From Candidatus Accumulibacter conexus (lineage in GTDB: Bacteria; Pseudomonadota; Gammaproteobacteria; Burkholderiales; Rhodocyclaceae): a stretch of 64,000 bases of DNA. Each line of letters starts with the position of its first letter. Positions within the stretch are counted from its first letter, which is position 1. Of this stretch, positions 48,321 to 57,510 are shown in pieces. The stretch is taken from contig JAGFNJ010000018.1 of the NCBI GenBank assembly GCA_017592775.1, positions 1-64,000 on the forward strand, in the 5' to 3' direction. Both the position numbers and the translations under genes were made by a program. The notes under the pieces are model-generated. The model searched no databases. It was not told the origin of the DNA and saw only the letters and a list, made by a program, of their open reading frames with translations.

Positions 48321-48913
48321 GCCTCGCCGCTGGGTGCCGGCGAGGTCTTGCGATCCGTTGCCACAGCGCTCCACTCACGACAAATCCTGACCGTCTGTTC
48401 GGCCGCCAGAGCTTCGCCAGTGAGGCCGCAGCGGTGGCTGCCGGGCGCACCGAGAAAGTGCGCGCATTCGCGGCACTGACCGAATGCCTGGCGGCCATTG
48501 AGTCGCTGCAGACTGCCGAGAACGCCGCGCAGCTGGACGGCGAGGTCTTCGCGGTCGGCGCCGCCGGCAGCCAGAAGCTCGTCGAGACGCTGCGGCCAGC
48601 TGCCGGCCAGCACCTCCTCGCCCGCCGCAGTCAGCTGCAGGTGGACGCGGCGACCATGGCGATCGTCGCGGCTCCGACTGATCAACCCCTTGCGCTCGAG
48701 CATCGCCAACGTCTGCGAGACCGTGCCGCGGGTGATGCCGAGGTAGCTCGCGACGGCGATCGGGATATCGCTGTAGCGATTCGCCTGCGCGAGATAGCCG
48801 AGCACCTGCAGATGCACCGGCAACAGGCCATGGCGCGCGGCATCTTCGCGTACCAGTTGCTGGAGCAGTGCCGCCAGGCGCTCGAAAACGAAAACGGTCG
48901 GAGTCATCGACAT
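48317..48913 (-). CDS. MarR-family regulator with C-terminal four-cysteine motif
   Basis: A 198-residue regulator. Residues about 1-135 form a MarR winged helix (LGITRGTVSQTLAMLERKGL, then SRDDRHGRRVHLQLT). The rest is an unusual tail with C-x2-C-x11-C-x15-C (CREC, HRC, ICR), well suited to bind zinc or an Fe-S cluster. Ordinary MarR proteins are about 140-150 residues and lack this. The ATG at 48913 is used; one at 48907 is possible. The divergent thioredoxin-like gene and two palindromes in the shared region point to autoregulation and control of both sides, perhaps by redox or metal state. Confidence 0.85.
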   Translation of the reverse strand: MSMTPTVFVFERLAALLQQLVREDAARHGLLPVHLQVLGYLAQANRYSDIPIAVASYLGITRGTVSQTLAMLERKGLISRSRDDRHGRRVHLQLTAAGEEVLAGSWPQRLDELLAAGGADREDLAVQLRGVLGSLQRLNGRQAFGQCRECAHFLGAPGSHRCGLTGEALAAEQTVRICREWSAVATDRKTSPAPSGEA

Positions 48914-48914
48914 A

Positions 48915-48933
48915 ATGTATCGCCTCGAATCAT
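48915..48933. promoter_or_regulatory. Secondary operator-like palindrome at the marR start
   Basis: ATGTATCGCCTCGAATCAT matches the perfect palindrome at 48972-48990 in 14 of 19 positions and keeps its dyad ends. It ends 2 bp before the marR start codon, where a bound regulator could block its own expression. Confidence 0.55.
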
Positions 48934-48936
48934 TGC

Positions 48937-48966
48937 TTGACAAGTCGTTCGTGCCGGCGCTAGTGT
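48937..48966 (+). promoter_or_regulatory. Candidate promoter for the thioredoxin-like gene
   Basis: A consensus -35 (TTGACA, 48937-48942) is followed after 18 nt by a weak -10 (TAGTGT, 48961-48966). The perfect palindrome begins 6 bp downstream, over the expected transcription start, which suits repression. Confidence 0.5.
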
Positions 48967-48971
48967 ACTCC

Positions 48972-48990
48972 ATGCATCGAGTCGATGCAT
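48972..48990. promoter_or_regulatory. Perfect 19-bp palindrome, likely MarR operator
   Basis: ATGCATCGAGTCGATGCAT is a perfect inverted repeat with 9-bp arms and one central base. It lies between divergent marR and thioredoxin-like genes. The size suits a MarR dimer. A related site lies 57 bp away, centre to centre. Confidence 0.75.
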
Positions 48991-49024
48991 TCATCGGTCC
49001 AACGTTCCGCCAAAGGAGAAAACC

Positions 49025-49258
49025 ATGAGCAGTGCCATCTTCTACCACGCCGGCTGCCCGGTCTGTGTCGCCGCCGAACAACAGTTCGCCCAAGCCCTGG
49101 ATCCCGCTCGTTACGCGGTCGAGGTGGTACACCTCGGCGAGGATTCGAGCCGCGTTGCCGAGGCTGAAAGCTTCGGCGTGCAATCGGTGCCGGCCCTGGT
49201 GATCGACGGGCAGGCATTTCACATCAACTTCGGCGCACCGCTCTCGGCGCTGAAATAG
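49025..49258 (+). CDS. Small thioredoxin/glutaredoxin-like protein
   Basis: A 77-residue single-domain protein with the redox motif CPVC at 11-14, directly after the first strand (AIFYHAGCPVC), and a cis-Pro region in SVPALVIDG. It lacks a signal peptide, so it should work in the cytoplasm in thiol-disulfide exchange, or as a thioredoxin-fold reductant for a specific partner. AAAGGAG lies 7 nt before the ATG. The gene diverges from the MarR operon and its promoter overlaps the palindromic operator, so it is the likeliest MarR target. Confidence 0.85.
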   Translation: MSSAIFYHAGCPVCVAAEQQFAQALDPARYAVEVVHLGEDSSRVAEAESFGVQSVPALVIDGQAFHINFGAPLSALK

Positions 49259-49280
49259 GCCACTGGCGCCGCGCGCGGCT

Positions 49281-49322
49281 GGCCGCCCCGGCAGGCGCCT
49301 TGCGGCGCCTGCCGGGGCGGCC
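49281..49322. terminator. Perfect 19-bp hairpin after thioredoxin-like gene
   Basis: Bases 49281-49299 are the exact reverse complement of 49304-49322, with the loop TTGC. Such a GC-rich stem 22 nt after the stop codon could halt transcription or protect the 3' end. No T-run follows, so intrinsic termination is uncertain. It lies before the MBL-fold gene. Confidence 0.6.
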
Positions 49323-49384
49323 GGTGGCTCTGCTATACTGCGCCACCGCTGTCACCCATATCCGCCCGCCCGGCGCCTTCGAGC

Positions 49385-50017
49385 ATGAAATACCAGATCA
49401 TCCCGGTAACTCCCTTCGAGCAGAACTGCAGCCTGCTGTGGTGCGAGCAGACCCACCGCGGCGCGGTCGTCGACCCGGGCGGCGACATCGCGCGCATCCT
49501 GCGCGCCGTCGAGGCCAATGGCGTCGAACTGGAAAAAATCCTGGTCACCCACGGCCACATCGATCACGCGGGTGCCGTTGCCGATCTGGCGGAGCGCCGT
49601 TCGCTGCCGATCGAAGGACCACAGCGCGAGGATCAGTTCTGGATCGATGGCATGCCGTCACAGAGCCGGATGTTCGGCCTGGCAAACGCGCGCAGCTTCA
49701 CTCCCGACCGCTGGCTCGAGCAGGGTGATACGGTTTCCGTCGGCAACGTCGAACTCGAGGTCCTGCATTGCCCCGGACACACACCGGGGCACATCGTCTT
49801 CTTCGACCGCGCCGGGCGGCTGGCGGTGGTTGGCGACGTCCTCTTCCAAGGCTCGATCGGCCGTACCGATTTCCCCAAGGGCGACTACGACACGCTGATT
49901 TCGTCCATACGCAACCGGCTGTGGCCGCTCGGCGACGATGTCGCCTTCATTCCGGGGCACGGTCCGATGTCGACCTTCGGCAGGGAGCGCCGCAGCAACC
50001 CCTTCTGCGGGGACTGA
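49385..50017 (+). CDS. Metallo-beta-lactamase-fold hydrolase (YcbL/glyoxalase II-like)
   Basis: The 210-residue enzyme has the metal motif [10 protein letters not shown] (THxHxDH), then later His and Asp ligands in CPGHTPGH and VVGDVLF, and the C-terminal [13 protein letters not shown]. The pattern matches the YcbL group related to glyoxalase II, with activity on thioesters or a broader hydrolase role. It is cytoplasmic, without a signal peptide. It is separated from the thioredoxin-like gene by a strong hairpin and converges with lpdA. Confidence 0.9.
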   Translation: MKYQIIPVTPFEQNCSLLWCEQTHRGAVVDPGGDIARILRAVEANGVELEKILVTHGHIDHAGAVADLAERRSLPIEGPQREDQFWIDGMPSQSRMFGLANARSFTPDRWLEQGDTVSVGNVELEVLHCPGHTPGHIVFFDRAGRLAVVGDVLFQGSIGRTDFPKGDYDTLISSIRNRLWPLGDDVAFIPGHGPMSTFGRERRSNPFCGD

Positions 50018-50114
50018 GCAGCAACCACCGGGTTCTGCACATTCCACCTGCAATGCAGGAAGGAAGAAGGCGGGGTGCCGGCAGCACCGCGCCCATTCCT
50101 TTTTCCTGTCCGGC

Positions 50115-51551
50115 CTAGAAGTGCAGCGGCCGCTTGTCACAAGCCAGCGCCGCCTCGTGCACCACCTCCGACAGCGTCGGGTGCGCGTGACAGATGCGCG
50201 CCAGGTCTTCGGAGGCGGCACCGAATTCCATCGCCACGACGCCTTCCGAGATCAGCTCGGAAGCGTTCGCGCCGATGACGTGCACGCCGAGGATGCGGTC
50301 GGTCTCGGCGCAGGCCAGGATCTTGACGAAGCCGGACGGATCACCCATGCCGAGTGCGCGGCCATTGGCGGCAAAGGGAATCTTGCCGGCCTTGTAGGCG
50401 ACTCCGGCGGCTTTCAGTTGCTGTTCGGTCCTGCCGACCCAGGCGATTTCCGGGCTGGTGTAGATCACCCAGGGAATCGTCTCGAAATTGCAGTGCCCGG
50501 CCTGGCCGGCCATCAGCTCGGCGACCATGACGCCCTCTTCCATCGCCTTGTGGGCCAGCATCGGACCAGCGACGACGTCGCCCACGGCCCACACTCCCGG
50601 CAGGTTGGTGCGGCAGTGCGAATCGACTTCGACTTGGCCGCGCTCGTTCAGCTTGAGGCCCACCTTGTCGGCAGCCAAGCCATCCGTGTTCGGGATGCGA
50701 CCGATCGAGACGATCAGGCGGTCGGCGTCGAGCCTGTGCTCGCTCCCATCCTTGTCCGTATAGTCGATCGACACGCCCTTCTGTGAGACCTTGACGTCGC
50801 CAATCTCGATGCCGAGGATGATCTGCAGTCCCTGCTTGGCGAACAGCTTCGCCGCCTCCCTGGCGACATCGACGTCGGCCAGTGCGAGGAACTCCGGCAG
50901 CGCCTCGAGGATCGTCACCTCGGCACCGAGCCGGCGCCAGACGCTGCCCATTTCGAGGCCGATGACGCCGGCGCCGATGACCGCCAGCTTTTTCGGCACG
51001 GCGGCGATGTCGAGCGCACCGACGTTGTCGCAGACGATCTCGTTGTCTACCGGCACCCCGGGCAGATGCCGTGCCTTCGAACCGGTGGCAACGATCACCT
51101 GCTTCGCCTCGACGAGGTCGTCGCCGACCTGCATCTGCCAGACCTCGCTGCCACCCGCCTGCTTGCGGCCGACGAAGCTGCCATGGCCGTTGAGCAGCGT
51201 CACCTTGTTCTTCTTGAACAGACCCTTGATGCCGCTGGTGAGCTGCTTGACGATGCCGTTCTTGCGCGCCAGCATCTTGCCGACCTCGATCACGGGCGTG
51301 CCGACGCCGATTCCCTGCTCGGCGAAGCTATGTCCGGCTTCCTCGAAGAGGTGCGAGGTGTGCAGGAGTGCTTTCGACGGAATGCAGCCGACGTTCAGGC
51401 AGGTGCCGCCGAGCCGCGGCTCGCCTTTCGGGTCGGCGTAAGCGTTCGATTCGCAGCAGGCGACATTGAAACCGAGCTGAGCGGCGCGGATGGCAGCCAC
51501 GTAACCACCCGGGCCACCGCCGACGACAAGAAGGTCAAATTGCTTCGACAT
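50115..51551 (-). CDS. lpdA: Dihydrolipoyl dehydrogenase (E3)
   Basis: The 478-residue flavoprotein reoxidises dihydrolipoamide of the 2-oxoglutarate (and possibly pyruvate) dehydrogenase complex. It has the FAD motif [16 protein letters not shown], the redox disulfide [13 protein letters not shown], the NAD motif [15 protein letters not shown] and the catalytic pair in [13 protein letters not shown]. It is the last gene of the TCA block and is separated from sucB by a 90-bp spacer carrying a palindromic repeat. Confidence 0.97.
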   Translation of the reverse strand: MSKQFDLLVVGGGPGGYVAAIRAAQLGFNVACCESNAYADPKGEPRLGGTCLNVGCIPSKALLHTSHLFEEAGHSFAEQGIGVGTPVIEVGKMLARKNGIVKQLTSGIKGLFKKNKVTLLNGHGSFVGRKQAGGSEVWQMQVGDDLVEAKQVIVATGSKARHLPGVPVDNEIVCDNVGALDIAAVPKKLAVIGAGVIGLEMGSVWRRLGAEVTILEALPEFLALADVDVAREAAKLFAKQGLQIILGIEIGDVKVSQKGVSIDYTDKDGSEHRLDADRLIVSIGRIPNTDGLAADKVGLKLNERGQVEVDSHCRTNLPGVWAVGDVVAGPMLAHKAMEEGVMVAELMAGQAGHCNFETIPWVIYTSPEIAWVGRTEQQLKAAGVAYKAGKIPFAANGRALGMGDPSGFVKILACAETDRILGVHVIGANASELISEGVVAMEFGAASEDLARICHAHPTLSEVVHEAALACDKRPLHF

Positions 51552-51568
51552 GATGGATTCCCTTTCCA

Positions 51569-51627
51569 ACCGCAGAGACACGAAGGCACGGAGTGGGCAC
51601 AGGGAACTGCCCCTGTGCCTCCGTGCC
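51569..51627. repeat. Palindromic repeat between sucB and lpdA
   Basis: The sequence after CCGCAGAGACACGAAGG forms a long imperfect stem: GGCACGGA (51585-51592) with TCCGTGCC (51620-51627), and GGCACAGGG (51596-51604) with CCCTGTGCC (51611-51619). The CGCAGAGACACGAAGGCAC motif is, by memory, a widespread dispersed repeat in Proteobacteria. It may also act as a transcript hairpin between the two genes. Confidence 0.6.
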
Positions 51628-51641
51628 CGGGTGATGAGCGC

Positions 51642-52925
51642 CTAGACGCCGAGCAGCAGGCGAGCCGGATCTTCCAGCGCTTCCTTCATCGTCACCAGAC
51701 CGAGGACGGCTTCACGGCCGTCGATGATGCGGTGATCGTAGGACATCGCCAGATAGTTGATCGGCCGCACGACGACCTGACCATTCTCGACCACCGGCCG
51801 ATCCTTGGTGGCATGAATGCCGAGGATCGCCGACTGCGGCGGGTTGATGATCGGCGTCGACAGCATCGAACCGAAGACGCCGCCGTTGGAGATCGAGAAG
51901 GTGCCGCCGGTGAGTTCTTCCATCGACAGCTTGCCGTCCTTGGCCTTGACGCCATACTCGCCGATCTTCTTCTCGATGTCGGCAAACGACATCTGGTCGG
52001 CATCGCGCAGGATCGGCACGACCAGGCCGCGCGGACTGCCGACGGCGATGCCGATGTCGATGTAGCCGTGGTAGACGATGTCGTTGCCATCGACCGAAGC
52101 ATTCAGCACCGGGAATCTCTGCAGCGCAGCGACCGCCGCCTTGACGAAGAAGGCCATGAAACCGAGGCGAACCCCGTGCGTCTTCTCGAAGCGATCGCCG
52201 TACTGCTTGCGCAGCGCCATGATCGGTCCCATGTTCACCTCGTTGAAGGTGGTCAGGATGGCGTTGCTCGATTGCGACTGCAGCAGGCGCTCGGCGACGC
52301 GCGCCCGCAGGCGTGACATCGGTACCCGCTGCTCCGGCCGTTCGCCGAGCGGCACGCTGACGCTGGGCGCTGGCGGCAGCGCCGGCGCTGCGGTGACGAA
52401 GGGACTCGCCGGCTTGGCGGCCGGTGGCTTGGCCGCCGGCTCCGGAGGCGCCGCAGCGGGCGCCGGCGCCGCCAGCGCATCGGCCTTGGTGACGCGGCCA
52501 CCGCGGCCACTGCCCGCCACGTCGCCGACTGCGACACCCTTCTCTTCGAGGATCTTGCGCGCCGCCGGCAACGCGACGCCGGCGCCAGCCGCCGCCGGTG
52601 CAGCACTCGCTTCGGCTCGCACCGGCGCCGCCGCAGCCGCAGCAGCCGCCGCCGGTGCCGCCACGGCAGCCACTGTACCGGCCTGGGCAGCGGTATCGAT
52701 GCGCGCAATCACCTCGCCGGCGACGACGGTATCACCATCACCCTTGACGATTTCGACCAATACCCCGCTGTCGGGTGCGGGCAACTCGAGAACGACCTTG
52801 TCGGTCTCGATGTCGATCAGGTTCTCGTCACGGGCGACCGCCTCGCCGGCCTTCTTGTGCCACGACACCAGCGTCGCTTCGGCGACCGATTCGGAAAGCT
52901 GTGGAACTTTGACGTCGATGATCAT
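51642..52925 (-). CDS. sucB: 2-oxoglutarate dehydrogenase E2, dihydrolipoyl succinyltransferase
   Basis: A 427-residue protein: N-terminal lipoyl domain with the acceptor Lys in ETDKVVLE, an Ala/Pro-rich flexible linker, a peripheral-subunit-binding domain ([10 protein letters not shown]...GRGGRVTK), a second linker and the catalytic core with active-site DHRIIDG near the end. It transfers succinyl groups to CoA in the 2-oxoglutarate dehydrogenase complex. It starts 12 nt after sucA. Confidence 0.97.
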   Translation of the reverse strand: MIIDVKVPQLSESVAEATLVSWHKKAGEAVARDENLIDIETDKVVLELPAPDSGVLVEIVKGDGDTVVAGEVIARIDTAAQAGTVAAVAAPAAAAAAAAAPVRAEASAAPAAAGAGVALPAARKILEEKGVAVGDVAGSGRGGRVTKADALAAPAPAAAPPEPAAKPPAAKPASPFVTAAPALPPAPSVSVPLGERPEQRVPMSRLRARVAERLLQSQSSNAILTTFNEVNMGPIMALRKQYGDRFEKTHGVRLGFMAFFVKAAVAALQRFPVLNASVDGNDIVYHGYIDIGIAVGSPRGLVVPILRDADQMSFADIEKKIGEYGVKAKDGKLSMEELTGGTFSISNGGVFGSMLSTPIINPPQSAILGIHATKDRPVVENGQVVVRPINYLAMSYDHRIIDGREAVLGLVTMKEALEDPARLLLGV

Positions 52926-52937
52926 GTTCTCTCCGTT

Positions 52938-55778
52938 CTAGGGCAGTTTGTAATACTCGATCTCACCCAGTGCGGAGTCGATCAGAGCCTTCTGTTGGGC
53001 GTTGTGCTTGCTCGCGTAACCAACCGCCGGCGAGGCCGACGCCGGGCGCGAGACGAGCAGCAGGTGCTGCCTGTCGCTCAGCGAGCGCGACAGGTGCTGG
53101 CGCGAGGCGATCCAGTACCAGGCGCCCTGGTTGCGCGGTTCTTCCTGGCACCAGACGACCTCGGTCGCCTTCGGGTACTTCGCCAGTTCTTCCTGGAATG
53201 CCTCCTGCGGGAACGGGTAGAACTGCTCCAGGCGGGCAATCGCGATGTGCGCGATCTTGCGCTCGTGGCGCGCGGCCACCAGCTCATAGTACACCTTGCC
53301 GGAGCAGAAGACGACGCGTGTCACCTTCTTCGCATTGATCGGCTCGACCTCGCCGATCACCGGCTGGAACTCCCCTTCGCTCAGGTCCTCGAGCGAGGAT
53401 GTCGCATCCTTGTGCCGCAGCAGCGACTTCGGCGAAAAGACGACCAACGGCTTGCGCTGGTTGCGCACCGCCTGCCGCCGCAGCATGTGGAACACCTGCG
53501 CCGGCGTCGACGGTTGGCAGACCTCCATGTTCATCTCCGCACAGAGCTGCATGTAGCGTTCGATGCGCGCCGACGAGTGTTCCGGCCCCTGACCTTCGTA
53601 GCCGTGCGGCAGCAGCAGCACCAAGCCGCTGGCGCGCCCCCACTTCGCTTCGCCGGAAGCGATGAACTGGTCGATCACCACCTGCGCGCCGTTCGCGAAG
53701 TCGCCGAACTGCGCTTCCCAGACGACCAGCTCGAAGGGGTTGGCCGTCGAGTAGCCGTACTCGAAGGCGAGCACGGCTTCCTCCGAAAGCACCGAGTCGA
53801 AGCACTGGAAACCGCCCTGCCGATCCTGCAGGTTGGCCAGCGGATAGTAGGTGCCGCGATCCCAATGTTCGCGATTCTGGTCGTGCAGGGCGGCGTGGCG
53901 GTGGAAGAAGGTGCTGCGGCCGACATCCTCACCCGAAATCCGTACGCCGTAGCCCGAGACGAGCAGCGAAGCGTAGGCCAGATTCTCGGCCATTCCCCAG
54001 TCGACCGGCAGCTTGCCCTCGCCCATCAGCCGCCGGTCGTCGATGATCTTGCGGACCCGGCTGTGCAGCGTGAAGTTGGGCGGAATCGTCGTCAACCGCT
54101 CGGCCAGACGGCGCAAATCGGCGACCGGCACCTTGGTATCGCAGTTCTCGATGTAGCTCGGCGAGAGGAAAGGCGTCCAGTCGATCGTCAACGGTTGCTT
54201 GTAGCCGGCGATCACCGGGTTGTAGAGCAGTTCGCCACGGTCGAGGTGGGCGCGATAGTCGGCAATCATCTCGTCCGGACCCTCCGGACCCAGAACGCCC
54301 TCGGCGACGAGCTTGTCGGCGTAGAGCTTGCGCGTTCCTGGATGTTGCTGGATCTTCTTGTACATCAACGGCTGCGTGACCATCGGCTCGTCCTGCTCGT
54401 TGTGTCCGAGCTTGCGATAGCAGACGATGTCGATCACGACGTCCTTCTTGAAGGTCTTGCGGTACTGCACGGCGATGCCGGTGACCAGCGCCACGGCCTC
54501 GGGGTCGTCGCCATTGACGTGGAAGATCGGCGCCTCGGCCATCTTGAAGATGTCGGTGCAGTACAGCGACGAACGATAGTCGCGTGGATCGGAAGTCGTG
54601 AAGCCGATCTGGTTGTTGATGACGACGTGGATGGTGCCGCCGACGCCATAGCCACGCGTCTGCGCAAAGTTGAGCATTTCCTGGTTGACGCCCTGCCCGG
54701 CGACCGCCGCATCACCGTGCAGCAGCACCGCCAGCACCTTGTCCTGGCCATCGGCGCCGCGCCGACGCTGGCGCGAATAGACCGAGCCGACGACCACCGG
54801 GTTGACGATCTCGAGGTGCGAGGGATTGAAGGCCAGCGTCAGATGACACGGGCCACCCGGTGTCGACACGTCCGACGAGTAGCCCATGTGGTACTTCACG
54901 TCGCCGGCGGTCAGTACCTGCGCCTTCTTGCCCTCGAACTCCTCGAAGAGCATCGCCGGCGCCTTGCCGAGGGTGTTCACCAGGACGTTCAGCCGCCCGC
55001 GGTGCGCCATGCCGACGACAATCTCGTCGACCCCACCGGCACCGGCAACCCGGATCAGTTCGTCCATCGCGACAATCGCCGACTCGCCACCCTCGAGCGA
55101 GAATCGCTTCTGGCCGACGTAGCGGGTATGCAGGTAGCGCTCGAGGGTCTCGGCCGCGGTCAGCCGCTCGAGCATCCGCCTGCGCTCGTCGGCAGTGTAG
55201 TTCGGCTTGGAGTGGATGCGCTCGAGGCGATCCTGAATCCAGCGCTTTTCCGCCACTGTGCTGATGTACATGTACTCGACGCCGATCGAGCCGCAGTAGG
55301 TGGCTTTCAGCGCATCGTAGATCTGGCCGAAGGTGGCGTGATCGGGAGTGCCCTTGAACGAGCCGGCGTTGAAGACGGTGTGCAGATCGGCGTCGGAGAA
55401 GCCGTAATAGGCCGGATCGAGTTGCGGCACCTCGGGACGCACGATGCGCTTGAGTGGATCGAGGTTCGCCCAGCGATCGCCAATGAAGCGGTACGAGGTG
55501 ATCATCTGCAGCACACCGACCTGCTTCCTGTCGTCGACCGGCGCCGCCGCCGCCGCCCGGTAGCCTCCCTTCCGCGCCTGCTCGGCAAAAGCATTGATGA
55601 CCGGCAGATGCGGAACATCGCGCGCGACGTAGCCCGGCAGTTGCGCCAGCTTGTCGAAATAGTCGCGCCATTGCTCGGAGACGGAGCCCGGGTTGTCGAG
55701 GTAGTTCTCGTACAACTCCTCGACAAAGGGTGCGTTACCGCCAAAGAGGAGAGAGTTACCAAAAAGCTGATTCATCAT
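52938..55778 (-). CDS. sucA: 2-oxoglutarate dehydrogenase E1
   Basis: The 946-residue thiamine-diphosphate enzyme decarboxylates 2-oxoglutarate. Landmarks include YDALKATYCGSIGVEYM, GMAHRGRLNVLVN, the ThDP/Mg motif HGDAAVAGQG with a later Asn, LPHGYEGQGPEHSSARIER and the C-terminal EPRNQGAWYWI. Its length and order with sucB are normal. An intrinsic terminator stands between gltA and this gene, so it may have its own promoter in the 111-nt gap. Confidence 0.98.
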   Translation of the reverse strand: MMNQLFGNSLLFGGNAPFVEELYENYLDNPGSVSEQWRDYFDKLAQLPGYVARDVPHLPVINAFAEQARKGGYRAAAAAPVDDRKQVGVLQMITSYRFIGDRWANLDPLKRIVRPEVPQLDPAYYGFSDADLHTVFNAGSFKGTPDHATFGQIYDALKATYCGSIGVEYMYISTVAEKRWIQDRLERIHSKPNYTADERRRMLERLTAAETLERYLHTRYVGQKRFSLEGGESAIVAMDELIRVAGAGGVDEIVVGMAHRGRLNVLVNTLGKAPAMLFEEFEGKKAQVLTAGDVKYHMGYSSDVSTPGGPCHLTLAFNPSHLEIVNPVVVGSVYSRQRRRGADGQDKVLAVLLHGDAAVAGQGVNQEMLNFAQTRGYGVGGTIHVVINNQIGFTTSDPRDYRSSLYCTDIFKMAEAPIFHVNGDDPEAVALVTGIAVQYRKTFKKDVVIDIVCYRKLGHNEQDEPMVTQPLMYKKIQQHPGTRKLYADKLVAEGVLGPEGPDEMIADYRAHLDRGELLYNPVIAGYKQPLTIDWTPFLSPSYIENCDTKVPVADLRRLAERLTTIPPNFTLHSRVRKIIDDRRLMGEGKLPVDWGMAENLAYASLLVSGYGVRISGEDVGRSTFFHRHAALHDQNREHWDRGTYYPLANLQDRQGGFQCFDSVLSEEAVLAFEYGYSTANPFELVVWEAQFGDFANGAQVVIDQFIASGEAKWGRASGLVLLLPHGYEGQGPEHSSARIERYMQLCAEMNMEVCQPSTPAQVFHMLRRQAVRNQRKPLVVFSPKSLLRHKDATSSLEDLSEGEFQPVIGEVEPINAKKVTRVVFCSGKVYYELVAARHERKIAHIAIARLEQFYPFPQEAFQEELAKYPKATEVVWCQEEPRNQGAWYWIASRQHLSRSLSDRQHLLLVSRPASASPAVGYASKHNAQQKALIDSALGEIEYYKLP

Positions 55779-55844
55779 GGCAGTTACCTGTCTTCACCGT
55801 TCTGGTTCGGATTGAGAAAAGCTGTGACGGAAAGACCACAGCAT

Positions 55845-55876
55845 GAAAAAAGGGCGGCTACTGCCTGCCGCCCTTT
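55845..55876 (-). terminator. Intrinsic terminator or attenuator after gltA
   Basis: On the minus strand, AAAGGGCGGC and GCCGCCCTTT (55849-55858 and 55867-55876) pair across an 8-nt loop and are followed by a T-run. It lies 14 nt past the gltA stop and about 65 nt before sucA. Confidence 0.8.
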
Positions 55877-55889
55877 CTACCCTGTCGTT

Positions 55890-57185
55890 CTAGCGCTGAG
55901 CGACGGGCACGACATCGCGCCTGGCGGCGCCGATGTAAAGCTGACGCGGGCGACCGATCTTGTACTCCGGATCGTTGATCATTTCCTCCCACTGCGTCAT
56001 CCAGCCCACGGTACGCGCCAGCGCGAAGATGCAGGTGAACATCGAGGTCGGGATACCAAGCGCCTTCTGGACGATGCCCGAATAGAAATCGACGTTCGGG
56101 TACAGCTTCTTGTCGATGAAGTATTCGTCTTCCAGGGCGATCTTCTCGAGTTCCATCGCCAACTTGAACAGGCGGTCGTTCTGCAGCCCGAGTTCGCTGA
56201 GGACGTCGCTGCACACGGTGCGCATCAGCTTGGCGCGCGGATCGAAGTTCTTGTAAACGCGGTGGCCGAAGCCCATCAGCTTGAAGTCGTCGTTCTTGTC
56301 CTTCGCCCGGGCAATGTACTTGCCGACGCGCGAGACGTCGTGGATTTCCTCGAGCATCTGCAGGCACGCCTCGTTGGCACCACCATGCGCCGGCCCCCAG
56401 AGACAGGCGATGCCCGCCGAGATGCAGGCGTAGGGGTTGGCGCCCGACGATCCGGAGAGGCGAACCGTCGAGGTCGATGCATTCTGCTCGTGGTCGGCGT
56501 GCAGCGTGAAGATCGTGTCAAGCGCATGCACCAGAACCGGATTCGGAACGTACTTCTCGCACGGCGTCGCGAACATCATGTGCATGAAGTTCGCCGTGTA
56601 GTCGAGATCGTTGCGCGGATACATGAACGGTTCGCCGCGGTGATACTTGTAAGCCATGGCGACGATCGTCGGCAGCTTGGCGATGATGCGGTTGAAGCTG
56701 ATGTTCTGGTGCTCGAGATCCGAGAAATCCTCGGCTTCATGGTAGAACGCGGACAACGCGCCGACGACGCCGACCAGGACGGCCATCGGGTGGGCATCAC
56801 GGCGGAAACCCTGGTAGAACTTCACCAGTTGCTCGTGCACCATGGTGTGTTCCTTGATGTTCAGTTCGAACTTCGCCTTCTGCGTCGCATCCGGCAGTTC
56901 GCCGTGCCAGAGCAGGTAGGCGACCTCAAGGAAGTTGCACTGTTCGGCAAGTTGCTCGATCGGATAGCCGCGGTACAGCAACTCTCCCTTGTCGCCGTCG
57001 ATGAAGGTGACTGTCGACCGGCAGCTCGCCGTCGACAGGTAGCCGGAATCGTAGGTAAACAGGCCGGTCTTGGCACCCAGGGTGCGAATGTCGATGCAAT
57101 CATTGCCGTGTGTCGGCGTCATGATTGGAAACTCGACGGGCGGCCGTCCTTCGATGATCAGAGTTGCTTTACGCTCGGTCGTCAT
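55890..57185 (-). CDS. gltA: Citrate synthase
   Basis: A 431-residue type II citrate synthase that joins acetyl-CoA and oxaloacetate. It has [16 protein letters not shown] (active-site His), [29 protein letters not shown] (second His) and [11 protein letters not shown] (catalytic Asp). The length matches the NADH-sensitive hexameric bacterial enzymes. It follows sdhE after 70 nt and is followed by an intrinsic terminator. Confidence 0.98.
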   Translation of the reverse strand: MTTERKATLIIEGRPPVEFPIMTPTHGNDCIDIRTLGAKTGLFTYDSGYLSTASCRSTVTFIDGDKGELLYRGYPIEQLAEQCNFLEVAYLLWHGELPDATQKAKFELNIKEHTMVHEQLVKFYQGFRRDAHPMAVLVGVVGALSAFYHEAEDFSDLEHQNISFNRIIAKLPTIVAMAYKYHRGEPFMYPRNDLDYTANFMHMMFATPCEKYVPNPVLVHALDTIFTLHADHEQNASTSTVRLSGSSGANPYACISAGIACLWGPAHGGANEACLQMLEEIHDVSRVGKYIARAKDKNDDFKLMGFGHRVYKNFDPRAKLMRTVCSDVLSELGLQNDRLFKLAMELEKIALEDEYFIDKKLYPNVDFYSGIVQKALGIPTSMFTCIFALARTVGWMTQWEEMINDPEYKIGRPRQLYIGAARRDVVPVAQR

Positions 57186-57255
57186 TATCTTAATCCCCGT
57201 TCAGGTGTTGAGGTCACAGCTACGAACAGGAAGCTCTGAGACTAGGGCAGCTTCC

Positions 57256-57510
57256 TTACTTAACTCTTACGTTGCGCAACAAGGCGAGCACTTCGGCCTG
57301 TACCGGATCGTCGGGCTCGCGGTTGCCATTGACCAGCGGCCACAGCTCCAGATCCTCCATGTCGGCCATGGTGACGAAGGCATCCGCCTGCGCTGGACTC
57401 AGGGTCGGGTAGACCCGCTCGAGGAACTCGCCGAGCAGCAGATCCATCTCCAGCATCGCGCGCCGGGTGCAGCGCCAGCGCAGGCGGTTGAGCTTCTCCC
57501 GGTCGTCCAT
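57256..57510 (-). CDS. sdhE: FAD assembly factor SdhE
   Basis: The 84-residue SdhE/YgfY-type protein helps attach FAD covalently to SdhA. The family hallmark is present as LRWRCTRRAMLEMDLLLGEF (RGxxE region as RRAMLE), followed by FVTMADMEDLELW. Its ATG overlaps the sdhB stop (TGATG), placing it directly in the succinate dehydrogenase operon. Confidence 0.93.
   Translation of the reverse strand: MDDREKLNRLRWRCTRRAMLEMDLLLGEFLERVYPTLSPAQADAFVTMADMEDLELWPLVNGNREPDDPVQAEVLALLRNVRVK

Noticed and set aside
52857-57239. A 1460-codon open frame on the plus strand opposite sucB, sucA and gltA
   Set aside because: It runs antisense across three well-supported genes, shows no domain, and is explained by high GC codon bias keeping the opposite frame open.
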